Source: Planctomycetota bacterium (GTDB lineage Bacteria > Planctomycetota > JAJSAM01). Taken from it: DNA of 7,178 bases. Shown here piece by piece: positions 1 to 5,860 of the stretch (positions within the stretch are counted from its first letter, which is position 1; each line of letters opens with the position of its first letter). Made by a program: the position numbers and the translations under genes. Location: positions 1 through 7,178 of the forward strand of contig JAOZQC010000106.1 in the NCBI GenBank assembly GCA_029932425.1, given 5' to 3'. The notes under the pieces are model-generated. The model had not been told where the DNA came from. It was given only the letters and a program-made list of their open reading frames with translations, and did not search any database.

Positions 1-1
1 C

Positions 2-1099
2 GAGGCGGTGGACGTCTTCCACGCCGGCGGCACCGTCCGGGGCGGGAGCGGGGTCATCGTGCTCCCCTGCGGCGCGGGAAAGACGATCGTGGGGATGGGG
101 GTCATGGCGGCGGTGCAGGCCAAGACCCTGGTGCTCACCACGAGCCTGGTGGCCGTCCGGCAGTGGCGCGAGGAACTCCTCTCCAAGACGAGTCTGGGAC
201 CCGAGGAGATCGGCGAGTTCACCGGAGAGGTGAAGAACATCCGGCCCGTGACCCTGTCCACGTACCAGATCCTCACCTACCGGCGGTCCCGGGTGGAGGA
301 GTTCACCCACTTCGGACTGTTCCGGGAGCACAACTGGGGGCTCATCATCTACGACGAGGTGCATCTCCTCCCCGCGCCGGTCTTCCGCATGACGGCCGAG
401 ATCCAGGCCACGCGGCGGCTGGGTCTCACGGCCACCCTCATCCGGGAGGACGGCAAGGAGGACGAGGTCTTCAGCCTCATCGGGCCGAAGAAGTTCGACG
501 TCCCCTGGAAGGACCTCGAGCGGCAGGGCTGGATCGCGCAGGCGACGTGCACCGAGGTGCGGATCCCCATCGCCGAGGAGCGGCGGGTGGACTACGTCCT
601 GGCCGACCGGCGACGCAAGTTCCGGATCGGCTCGGAGAATCCCCGGAAGCTGCGCGTGATCCGCAAGCTCCTCGAGCGGCACGACGGGGCCCGGGTGCTC
701 ATCATCGGCCAGTACCTCGACCAGCTCCACAAGGTGAGGGAGGAGCTGCGGGTTCCGCTCATCACGGGGAAGACGCCGAACTCCGAGCGGACGGCGCTCT
801 ACGAGCGCTTCCGGTCCGGGGATCTCGGACTGCTCCTGGTCTCGAAGGTGGGGAACTTCGCCGTGGACCTGCCCGAGGCGAACGTCCTCATCCAGATCAG
901 CGGCACCTTCGGTTCCCGGCAGGAGGAGGCGCAGCGGCTGGGGCGGATCCTCCGCCCCAAGACGAACGGGACCCGGGCTCACTTCTATTCCCTCGTCACG
1001 CGGGACACGAGGGACCAGGAGTTCGCGGAACGGCGCCAGCGGTTCCTCACGGAGCAGGGGTACTCCTACGAGATCATCGACGAGGCGGAACTTGGCTGA
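2..1099 (+). CDS. xpb: XPB-type DNA repair helicase, 5'-truncated by the window edge
   Basis: ATP-dependent superfamily 2 DNA helicase/translocase of the bacterial XPB family, related to the archaeal and eukaryotic repair helicase. The reading frame is open from base 2, so the GTG at 8 is not the true start. Bacterial XPBs are usually about 550 residues and 365 are here, so the N-terminal damage-recognition part and the motifs before Walker A lie upstream. Numbering from the GTG at 8, I see Walker A GAGKT (22-26), the DEVH box (116-119), motif III LTAT (140-143) followed at once by the XPB-specific RED triplet in IREDGK, and motifs V-VI (VSKVGNFAVDLP, then FGSRQEEAQRLGRILRPK, 301-318). The C-terminal RQRFLTEQGYSYEIID is typical of bacterial XPBs. 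The thumb insertion between the two motor domains looks short, as in bacterial members. All visible catalytic motifs are intact. The 3' end overlaps the next gene by 8 bases, suggesting co-translation. The family call is very secure; the exact repair role in this organism is not known. Confidence 0.95.
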   Translation, partial: EAVDVFHAGGTVRGGSGVIVLPCGAGKTIVGMGVMAAVQAKTLVLTTSLVAVRQWREELLSKTSLGPEEIGEFTGEVKNIRPVTLSTYQILTYRRSRVEEFTHFGLFREHNWGLIIYDEVHLLPAPVFRMTAEIQATRRLGLTATLIREDGKEDEVFSLIGPKKFDVPWKDLERQGWIAQATCTEVRIPIAEERRVDYVLADRRRKFRIGSENPRKLRVIRKLLERHDGARVLIIGQYLDQLHKVREELRVPLITGKTPNSERTALYERFRSGDLGLLLVSKVGNFAVDLPEANVLIQISGTFGSRQEEAQRLGRILRPKTNGTRAHFYSLVTRDTRDQEFAERRQRFLTEQGYSYEIIDEAELG

Positions 1100-3143
1100 G
1101 ACGCGCTCTCTCTCCCTGGGCGAGTACCTCGAGAAGAAGAAGGTCTCCGAGCTGCAGGAGTTCCTGAGCTTCTGGGGGAACGGGGGGCGGATCCCCGACC
1201 GGAAGGCGGATCTCCGTGCGGCCCTCCAGAAGCTCATGCGGGACGAGGAGACGGTCTTCCGGAAGCTCCACGTGCTCTCGAAGGCGCCGATGCAGCTCCT
1301 CCACGTCCTGATCCGGTCGGAGGACTATCGCGCCGACATCCAGAGCGTCTTCTACAACGACCACGGGATCCAGCTCGAGTACTACGAGGTGGAAGCGGCG
1401 GCCCGGGCGCTCTCCCGGCGGGGGTTCCTGGAGATCTCCCGGAGCCGGGACTGGATCCACTACGGGAAGGAGGTGTACACCATCCCCCGGGAGATGGGGG
1501 ACACGGTGAACCTCCTCCTCGCCGAGGAGCACCGGGGCCCCAAGGAGGTGTTCACCCTCCGCGGGCACCTCTCGGGCATGTCCCGCCAGAAGCTCCGGGG
1601 CCTGGTCCACCGCCTGGGCTTCCCCGAGGAGGGGACCCCGTCCCTCGAGCGCGCCGCCCGGTTCCTCACCGCGGAGAAGGGGGCGCGGGATCTCCTCGAG
1701 GCGGTCTCCAACCGGAAGCTCCGGGAGATGTTCGGGCGCCTGATCCGCGAGTACGGGGGCGTGATCTCCCGGGCCCGGTACGAGAAGGAGGTGGGGGCTC
1801 CGGTGAAGTGGGACCGGAAGCGGTGGCAGCGCTTCCTGGAGGGGAACGCCCTCGGCACGATGTCGAACATCTCCCTGGACGCCTACGGGCTCAAGCTCGA
1901 AGGCGAGTCGGTGGTGCTGTTCAAGGAGATCGTGGAGGCCTGGTTCGCGGACAGCCGCCCGGACGAGGAGGCGTTCGACCGGGTGCTCTCCGCGCGGATC
2001 GACCTTCTCACCGACCTCGTTCACTTCCTGCGGTACGTGGGACGGACACCGGTCAAGGTCACGCAGGGGAAGACGCTCTACAAGTCCGCCCACGGCCGGA
2101 TCCTGGCCGGCATGGTCTTCCGGGACGACGCCCCCGTGGGCCGGGAGGAGGTCCTGGCCCTCATCTGGGACCTGGTGAAGTCCCTGGAGCTGGTGGAGGT
2201 GGGGGAGGACCGGGTCCTGCGGCTGACCCCGGCCGGGGAGGCCTGGGAGGGGGAGGACCTGGTGAGCCAGGTGGAACGGATCTACGAGCGGTTCCTGGAG
2301 GAGAGCTCCCCGGACGGCCGCGACTTCCACCTCCGGGAACTCCGGAAGCGGGTGGGCAAGCGGCTGCGCGCGGTGGGGGGAAACGGGTGGCATCCCTTCA
2401 TGGGCATCCCGTTCACGGTGCGCAACGACTACCTGGCCGATCTCGACGAGGAGGGCATCCGGGAGCGCTACCGCAACCGGTTCCAGTTCACCTACGACCC
2501 GCCCCGGATGACCTTGCCCGGCCTGGCCCGGGACCTCGCGGACTGGCTGCTCCGGCGTCTCTTCGTCCTGGGGGTGATCGACGTGGCCCTGGTGGGAGAC
2601 GAACCGGCGGCCGTGCGCCTCACGGAGCTCGGCCAGAAGGTGCTGGGCATGCAGCCCGGCGACAACGGCGGCAGCGGCCTGCCCCCGCTCGTGGTGAACC
2701 CGGACTTCGAGGTCCTGGTGTTCCCGGAAGGGGAGGTGATCGAGCTCGTCCACACGCTGGACCGGTTCGCCATCCGCACGAGGTCGGAGGAGGTGAGCCG
2801 GTACCGCATCCTGAAGGAGGGGGTGGAGCGCGCGGTGGTCAAGGGGATGCCGGCCGAGGAGATCCTCCGGTTCCTCACCGCCCACAGCCGGACTCCCATC
2901 CCCCAGAACGTGGAGTACTCGATCCGGGACTGGGGGGAGACGATCCGGTTCGGGACCCAGCGCGAGGTCGTGCTCCTTCGCGTGGACAGCGAGGAGGTGA
3001 TGGACCGGGTGCTCGCCCTCGAACCGGTCCGGCGGCTCCTCGTGGAACGGCTGGGGCCCGAGACGGCGGCCCTGAAGGAGAGGATCAGCGACTGGAGGAC
3101 GCTGGAGGAGCTGCGCCGCCTCGGGGTCTACATGAAGGGGTAG
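1092..3143 (+). CDS. Helicase-associated (Helicase_C_3) protein, probable XPB partner
   Basis: A 683-residue soluble protein that I recognise as a helicase-associated domain protein of the kind found beside bacterial XPB genes. Residues 6-50 (LSLGEYLEKKKVSELQEFLS..., then KADLRAALQKLM) resemble a SAP-like or winged-helix DNA-binding start. Residues 55-400 are charged and helical, with no motif I can name. Residues about 532-655 fit Helicase_C_3: the strand LVVNPDFEVLVFPEGEV, then LHTLDRFA-type helix, YRILKEGVERAVVKGMPAEEILRFL, and the family signature TPIPQNVEYSIRDWGE. There is no Walker A, DEAD box or obvious nuclease motif, so it is unlikely to be a helicase itself despite the family name. 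The TTG start at 1092 sits in TTGGCTGA, overlapping the XPB stop, with GAGG at 1082-1085 about 6 bases upstream. The next in-frame methionine is residue 49, which would cut the N-terminal domain. By analogy with the archaeal XPB-Bax1 pair it may modulate or target the helicase; that is inference. Confidence 0.85.
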   Translation: MAETRSLSLGEYLEKKKVSELQEFLSFWGNGGRIPDRKADLRAALQKLMRDEETVFRKLHVLSKAPMQLLHVLIRSEDYRADIQSVFYNDHGIQLEYYEVEAAARALSRRGFLEISRSRDWIHYGKEVYTIPREMGDTVNLLLAEEHRGPKEVFTLRGHLSGMSRQKLRGLVHRLGFPEEGTPSLERAARFLTAEKGARDLLEAVSNRKLREMFGRLIREYGGVISRARYEKEVGAPVKWDRKRWQRFLEGNALGTMSNISLDAYGLKLEGESVVLFKEIVEAWFADSRPDEEAFDRVLSARIDLLTDLVHFLRYVGRTPVKVTQGKTLYKSAHGRILAGMVFRDDAPVGREEVLALIWDLVKSLELVEVGEDRVLRLTPAGEAWEGEDLVSQVERIYERFLEESSPDGRDFHLRELRKRVGKRLRAVGGNGWHPFMGIPFTVRNDYLADLDEEGIRERYRNRFQFTYDPPRMTLPGLARDLADWLLRRLFVLGVIDVALVGDEPAAVRLTELGQKVLGMQPGDNGGSGLPPLVVNPDFEVLVFPEGEVIELVHTLDRFAIRTRSEEVSRYRILKEGVERAVVKGMPAEEILRFLTAHSRTPIPQNVEYSIRDWGETIRFGTQREVVLLRVDSEEVMDRVLALEPVRRLLVERLGPETAALKERISDWRTLEELRRLGVYMKG

Positions 3144-3178
3144 GCGGGAAGGGTCGGTGCGGCGGGGGAAGGCGGGGC

Positions 3179-3254
3179 CGGAGGGGAACGGCGCTCTCCG
3201 CGGAGGGAAAGACCACCGGAGGGAATCCCGCGGGCACGTCCGGAGGGGGGGGAA
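3179..3254 (+). repeat. Four iterated CGGAGGG(n)AA purine boxes
   Basis: CGGAGGGGAA begins at 3179, CGGAGGGAA at 3201 and again at 3217, and CGGAGGGGGGGGAA at 3241. A related CGGAGAAAGGGGGAA begins at 3276. The spacing is irregular (22, 16 and 24 bases), so this is not a clean tandem repeat. The boxes resemble strong Shine-Dalgarno sequences but are not followed by convincing starts, except possibly the ATG at 3291. The role is unknown. Confidence 0.5.
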
Positions 3255-3255
3255 A

Positions 3256-3344
3256 GTGAAAGCCAAGGGAACTTTCGGAGAAAGGGGGAAATGTGGAGTG
3301 AAGTCGGGAAAGTTTTACGCCTTGACGGCAACCTTGACTTTCAC
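3256..3344. repeat. Imperfect 13-base inverted repeat flanking a 63-base loop
   Basis: GTGAAAGCCAAGG at 3256-3268 is the reverse complement of CCTTGACTTTCAC at 3332-3344 except at one position (12 of 13). Inside the loop, CTTTC-GGA-GAAAG (3272-3284) forms a small perfect hairpin. AACTTTC (3270-3276) can instead pair with GAAAGTT (3308-3314), so the two inner pairings exclude each other. It could be a folded leader RNA or a DNA-binding site for a dimeric protein; the sequence alone does not decide. Confidence 0.45.
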
Positions 3345-3358
3345 CCCAAGGATTACCG

Positions 3359-3440
3359 CGAAGATCCGGGCAGGTCAAGATTCGGCGGCGGGGAATCCCG
3401 AAACGCCGCCCCCGGCCGGGGACGTGCCCGAAGATTCGGC
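3359..3440 (+). repeat. Three CGAAGATTCGG-like direct repeats
   Basis: CGAAGATCCGG at 3359-3369, TCAAGATTCGGC at 3375-3386 and CGAAGATTCGGC at 3429-3440. The last two share AAGATTCGGC exactly, and the first differs from the third at one of 11 positions. They lie 80-160 bases upstream of the start codon at 3518, where regulator-binding sites could sit. No known operator consensus is recognised. Confidence 0.4.
3384..3410 (+). other. Strong GC hairpin without T tract
   Basis: GGCGGCG (3384-3390) pairs perfectly with CGCCGCC (3404-3410) around a 13-base loop, GGGAATCCCGAAA. The loop repeats GGGAATCCCG, which also occurs at 3221-3230. It is followed directly by the palindrome CCCCGGCCGGGG, not by Ts, so it does not look like an intrinsic terminator. 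It could be RNA structure in a leader or simply GC-rich chance pairing. Confidence 0.35.
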
Positions 3441-3463
3441 CGGCCCCCGCGATCGGGTACACT
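3435..3463 (+). promoter_or_regulatory. Candidate sigma-70-like promoter for the TPR gene pair
   Basis: TACACT at 3458-3463 is a fair -10 box in very GC-rich surroundings. Exactly 17 bases upstream is TTCGGC (3435-3440), which is only a weak match to a -35 box. Transcription would start near 3470, giving a leader of about 50 bases before the ATG at 3518. TTGACG (3322-3327) and TTGACT (3334-3339) are better -35 boxes, but neither has a good -10 at normal spacing. Confidence 0.3.
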
Positions 3464-3517
3464 CGGATCGAGAGTCACGAGGCCATCGGGGGGTGCCCCC
3501 TGGACGAAGTCTTCCGC

Positions 3518-5860
3518 ATGCTGAGGGACGTGTTTCGGGAGCCGCTCGCCGTCGAGGCGTTCTTCGCGGTGGTCCTCCTGTTCCTCCTCTTCCTCCTCGT
3601 CCGGAGCCTCAAGGGGGTGGCGGCGCGGATCTCCCGCCGGCGCGCCCTGGCCCAGTTCGTGGCCGGGGTGGACCTGTTCTTCAAGGGGGAGTACGGGGAG
3701 GCGCGGGAAGCGCTGGCCCGGGTCCTGGAGAGCGATCCCGAGAACGTGGAGGCGCGGATCCTGCTCGGGGACGCCTGCCGCGAGATGGGCGACGTGGCGG
3801 AGGCGCACAAGCACCACTACCAGGTGGCGGAGGTCTTCGGCCATGACCTGCCGCGGAACCGCCTCTCGCTGGGCCGGGACCTCCTCCGGATGGGGAAGGC
3901 CGCGGAGGCGATCCCTCACCTTCGCCGGGCCCTGGAGTACGACGTGGGGAACGGCTCGGTGCGCGAGCTCCTGCTCGAGGCCTCTCTCGAGGCGGGCCGG
4001 CTGGCGGAGGCCGTGGATCTGGCCCGGGGGGTCGAGGAGGAGGCGCGCGGGGCCGACCGCGAACGGGCCCGGCGCGTGCGGGCCAGGGTCTCCGCCACCG
4101 CGGGCCGGCGGTTGCTCGAGGAGGGACGTTTCCGGGAGGCGGCGGGGCTCCTGCGCGCGGCGCTCCGGCTGAATCCGACCCTGGTGGCTCCCCGGCTGGA
4201 CCTGGTGCGCGCCGCCTATCTCGGCGCCACCGCCCGGGCGGCGGAGAAGGAACTGGCGGGGCAGCTCCGGGAGATGGCGCGCCTGGCCGGGGAACCGGGC
4301 GTGGTTTTCGAGCCACCGGCGCCGGGTGCGGCCGGGCCGGGACGCGGAGCGGCGGAGGCCCCGGAGGTCGCTCCGAAGCGGCTGCCGGGAGGCGCCCCGG
4401 CGGCCGCCCTCCCGGCTCCCGGCGGGGACCCGGGGCGGCTGCCCGCGCGGGCGGACGGGGCGGCGCCGCCGACGGCACGTCCGTCTCCCGGGGACCAGAT
4501 CCCCGAGGCGCGGCCCTCCGTGGACGCGGGGGCCCTCGTGCGGGTGCTCCTGCCCCGGGAGGGCCGCTACGTGTGCGCGCGGTGCGGCCGGGCGGAGATC
4601 CGGTTCCGGGAGACCTGTCCGGAGTGCGGCGGGTTCGGGACGCTGGCGGCGGCGGACGACACGTCGCTCGTCCCCGTGGCGGACATGGAGGCGGTCTTCG
4701 ACGAGATCGTGGAGAACCGGGCGTTCGTGAGGTCCCTCGTCCGCCGCGCGGCGCGCGGCGATCCGGAAGCCGCGGACCGGCTGGCCGCGGTGGGTCCGCG
4801 GGCCGTTTCCGGGATCTTCCGGGAGCTCATGCGGGTGGAGGACAACGTGCCGCTGGTTCGGGTCCTGACCCGGCTGGGGCCGGAGGCGGTGCCCGCCATC
4901 CTCGACGCCTACCGCCGGGCGCGGGCCTTCAGCACGAAGAGGCTCGTGCGCGAGCGCATGGGGGCCTTCCGGTCGGTGGAGCGTCCGGTCATGATGGCCC
5001 TGGCGGGCATGGGGGACGCGGTGACCCCCGCCATGGAGGAGCTCCTGGAGTCGGAGGAGAGGGACCTGCGGCGGATCGGGCTGGGCGTCCTCATCCGTCT
5101 CGGGCGGGCGGATCGTATCGAGGAGCTGCGCTTCGGTCTCTCCACCAAGGAGATCCTCGATCGACTGAACGACTGCCCGCCGGAGGAGCTCGACGCCTTT
5201 CTCGACGGCTGCCCGCCGGACGGGTTCCTGGTGGACCTCGTGCTCACGGACCGGACGTTCGGGGCCGAGGAGGCGCTGGCCCGGGCCCTGGCGAGACCGG
5301 CGAACCGCGGCAAGCTCCGAAAGGTCCTCATGGCGCGCGGCTTCTCCTCGGGCGCCTACGAGGCGCTCGAGGCCTGCTGGTCGGAGGAGGGCATGCAGGC
5401 GGTGGTGAGCGACATCGTGCGGGCCTGGGGGAAGGCGGCCGCCGACCACCTCCTGAAGACGTACACCACGCGGACCCTTCCGGACGCCACGCGGGAGGAG
5501 GCGCTGCGGCTCTTTCTCGATCTCGGCGCCGAGGAGATGGAACGGCTGGTGGAGAGGCTGATCGAGGGGGATCCGGAGACCGAGCGGGCGGTCATGCGCA
5601 TCATCCGGGCCTTCGGGAACCGGGCCGTCCCCTATCTCGAGGGAGCCTACGGCAAGATGGGGATCCTGCAGAGGGTGGGGCTGAACCGGAGGCGGCTCCT
5701 CTACCGGAAGATGACGCTGGTGCGGGCCCTGGGGCGCATCGGGACCTGGGACGCCCTCCAGGCCCTCCGCCGTCTCCACGACCGGGAGGGCGACGCGGAT
5801 CTGAAGCGGCGCATCGCGGGAGTGCTGGCAAGGGCGTCCGGAAAGGGGGAAGGCCGGTGA
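3518..5860 (+). CDS. LapB-like membrane-anchored TPR/zinc-ribbon protein fused to HEAT-like repeats
   Basis: A 780-residue protein whose first half has the layout of LapB/YciM, the inner-membrane adaptor that controls lipopolysaccharide synthesis through FtsH and LpxC. Residues 13-28 are one hydrophobic helix, and the basic KGVAARISRRR after it puts the rest in the cytoplasm. TPR-like helices run from about 43 to 250; the first, FVAGVDLFFKGEYGEAREAL, resembles the LapB opening repeat. A Pro/Ala/Gly-rich linker (about 262-336) leads to a zinc ribbon with Cys353, Cys356, Cys367 and Cys370 in YVCARCG...CPECGGFGTL, the CxxC-10-CxxC pattern of the LapB rubredoxin-like domain. Unlike LapB (about 390 residues), another 400 residues follow as helical pairs resembling HEAT repeats, such as AVGPRAVSGIFREL, LGPEAVPAILDAY and FGNRAVPYLEGAY. 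The ATG at 3518 has only a weak Shine-Dalgarno (GGACGAAG, 3502-3509). It is the only standard start in this frame after the preceding stop; a CTG at 3500 is possible. The fold and topology are well supported. A LapB function is a hypothesis. Confidence 0.85.
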   Translation: MLRDVFREPLAVEAFFAVVLLFLLFLLVRSLKGVAARISRRRALAQFVAGVDLFFKGEYGEAREALARVLESDPENVEARILLGDACREMGDVAEAHKHHYQVAEVFGHDLPRNRLSLGRDLLRMGKAAEAIPHLRRALEYDVGNGSVRELLLEASLEAGRLAEAVDLARGVEEEARGADRERARRVRARVSATAGRRLLEEGRFREAAGLLRAALRLNPTLVAPRLDLVRAAYLGATARAAEKELAGQLREMARLAGEPGVVFEPPAPGAAGPGRGAAEAPEVAPKRLPGGAPAAALPAPGGDPGRLPARADGAAPPTARPSPGDQIPEARPSVDAGALVRVLLPREGRYVCARCGRAEIRFRETCPECGGFGTLAAADDTSLVPVADMEAVFDEIVENRAFVRSLVRRAARGDPEAADRLAAVGPRAVSGIFRELMRVEDNVPLVRVLTRLGPEAVPAILDAYRRARAFSTKRLVRERMGAFRSVERPVMMALAGMGDAVTPAMEELLESEERDLRRIGLGVLIRLGRADRIEELRFGLSTKEILDRLNDCPPEELDAFLDGCPPDGFLVDLVLTDRTFGAEEALARALARPANRGKLRKVLMARGFSSGAYEALEACWSEEGMQAVVSDIVRAWGKAAADHLLKTYTTRTLPDATREEALRLFLDLGAEEMERLVERLIEGDPETERAVMRIIRAFGNRAVPYLEGAYGKMGILQRVGLNRRRLLYRKMTLVRALGRIGTWDALQALRRLHDREGDADLKRRIAGVLARASGKGEGR
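5841..5860 (+). promoter_or_regulatory. Ribosome binding site and GTGA coupling junction
   Basis: GAAAGGGGGAAGG at 5841-5853 is a strong purine-rich Shine-Dalgarno inside the end of the upstream gene, just before GTG at 5857. The start and the upstream TGA share GTGA (5857-5860), a classic arrangement for translational coupling. This decides the start of the next gene, because its frame is also open far upstream as a shadow. Confidence 0.7.

Larger units (their letters stand above)
3144..3517. other. Non-coding intergenic region with repeats and candidate control sites
   Basis: This gap separates the helicase pair from the TPR pair. Its first 100 bases are G- and purine-rich on the + strand. 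The stretch around 3250-3365 is clearly AT-richer than the genes and contains TTA, TTT and AAA runs. After 3380 it returns to GC-rich palindromes (CCCCGGCCGGGG at 3410-3421, CTCCGCGGAG at 3196-3205, CCCGCGGG at 3227-3234). Open frames cross it in both directions, but their codon use and low-complexity products look like GC-rich noise. I see no stem followed by a T tract, so no intrinsic terminator for the upstream operon can be called. It most likely carries the promoter and leader of the gene starting at 3518. Confidence 0.6.

Noticed and set aside
163..1167. A long + strand frame overlapping the helicase
   Set aside because: Low-complexity Arg/Gly/Pro product in the wrong frame relative to the intact helicase motifs.
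3196..3234. GC palindromes after the helicase-partner stop as an intrinsic terminator
   Set aside because: CTCCGCGGAG and CCCGCGGG have no usable loop and no following T tract.
1074..3266. A 730-codon open frame on the - strand, antisense to the XPB partner
   Set aside because: Its product is monotonous in Pro, Leu, Glu, His and Arg, as expected opposite a GC-rich gene, and the + strand frame has clear domain signatures.
3157..3846. A 229-codon + strand frame across the intergenic gap
   Set aside because: Mostly Arg/Gly/Pro-rich, runs into the TPR coding region out of frame, and lacks family features.
4573..5856. Upstream extension of the last gene in its own open frame
   Set aside because: This part is Gly/Arg/Ala-rich noise overlapping the HEAT-repeat coding region. 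The GTG at 5857 has a strong Shine-Dalgarno, GTGA coupling and begins the real membrane protein.
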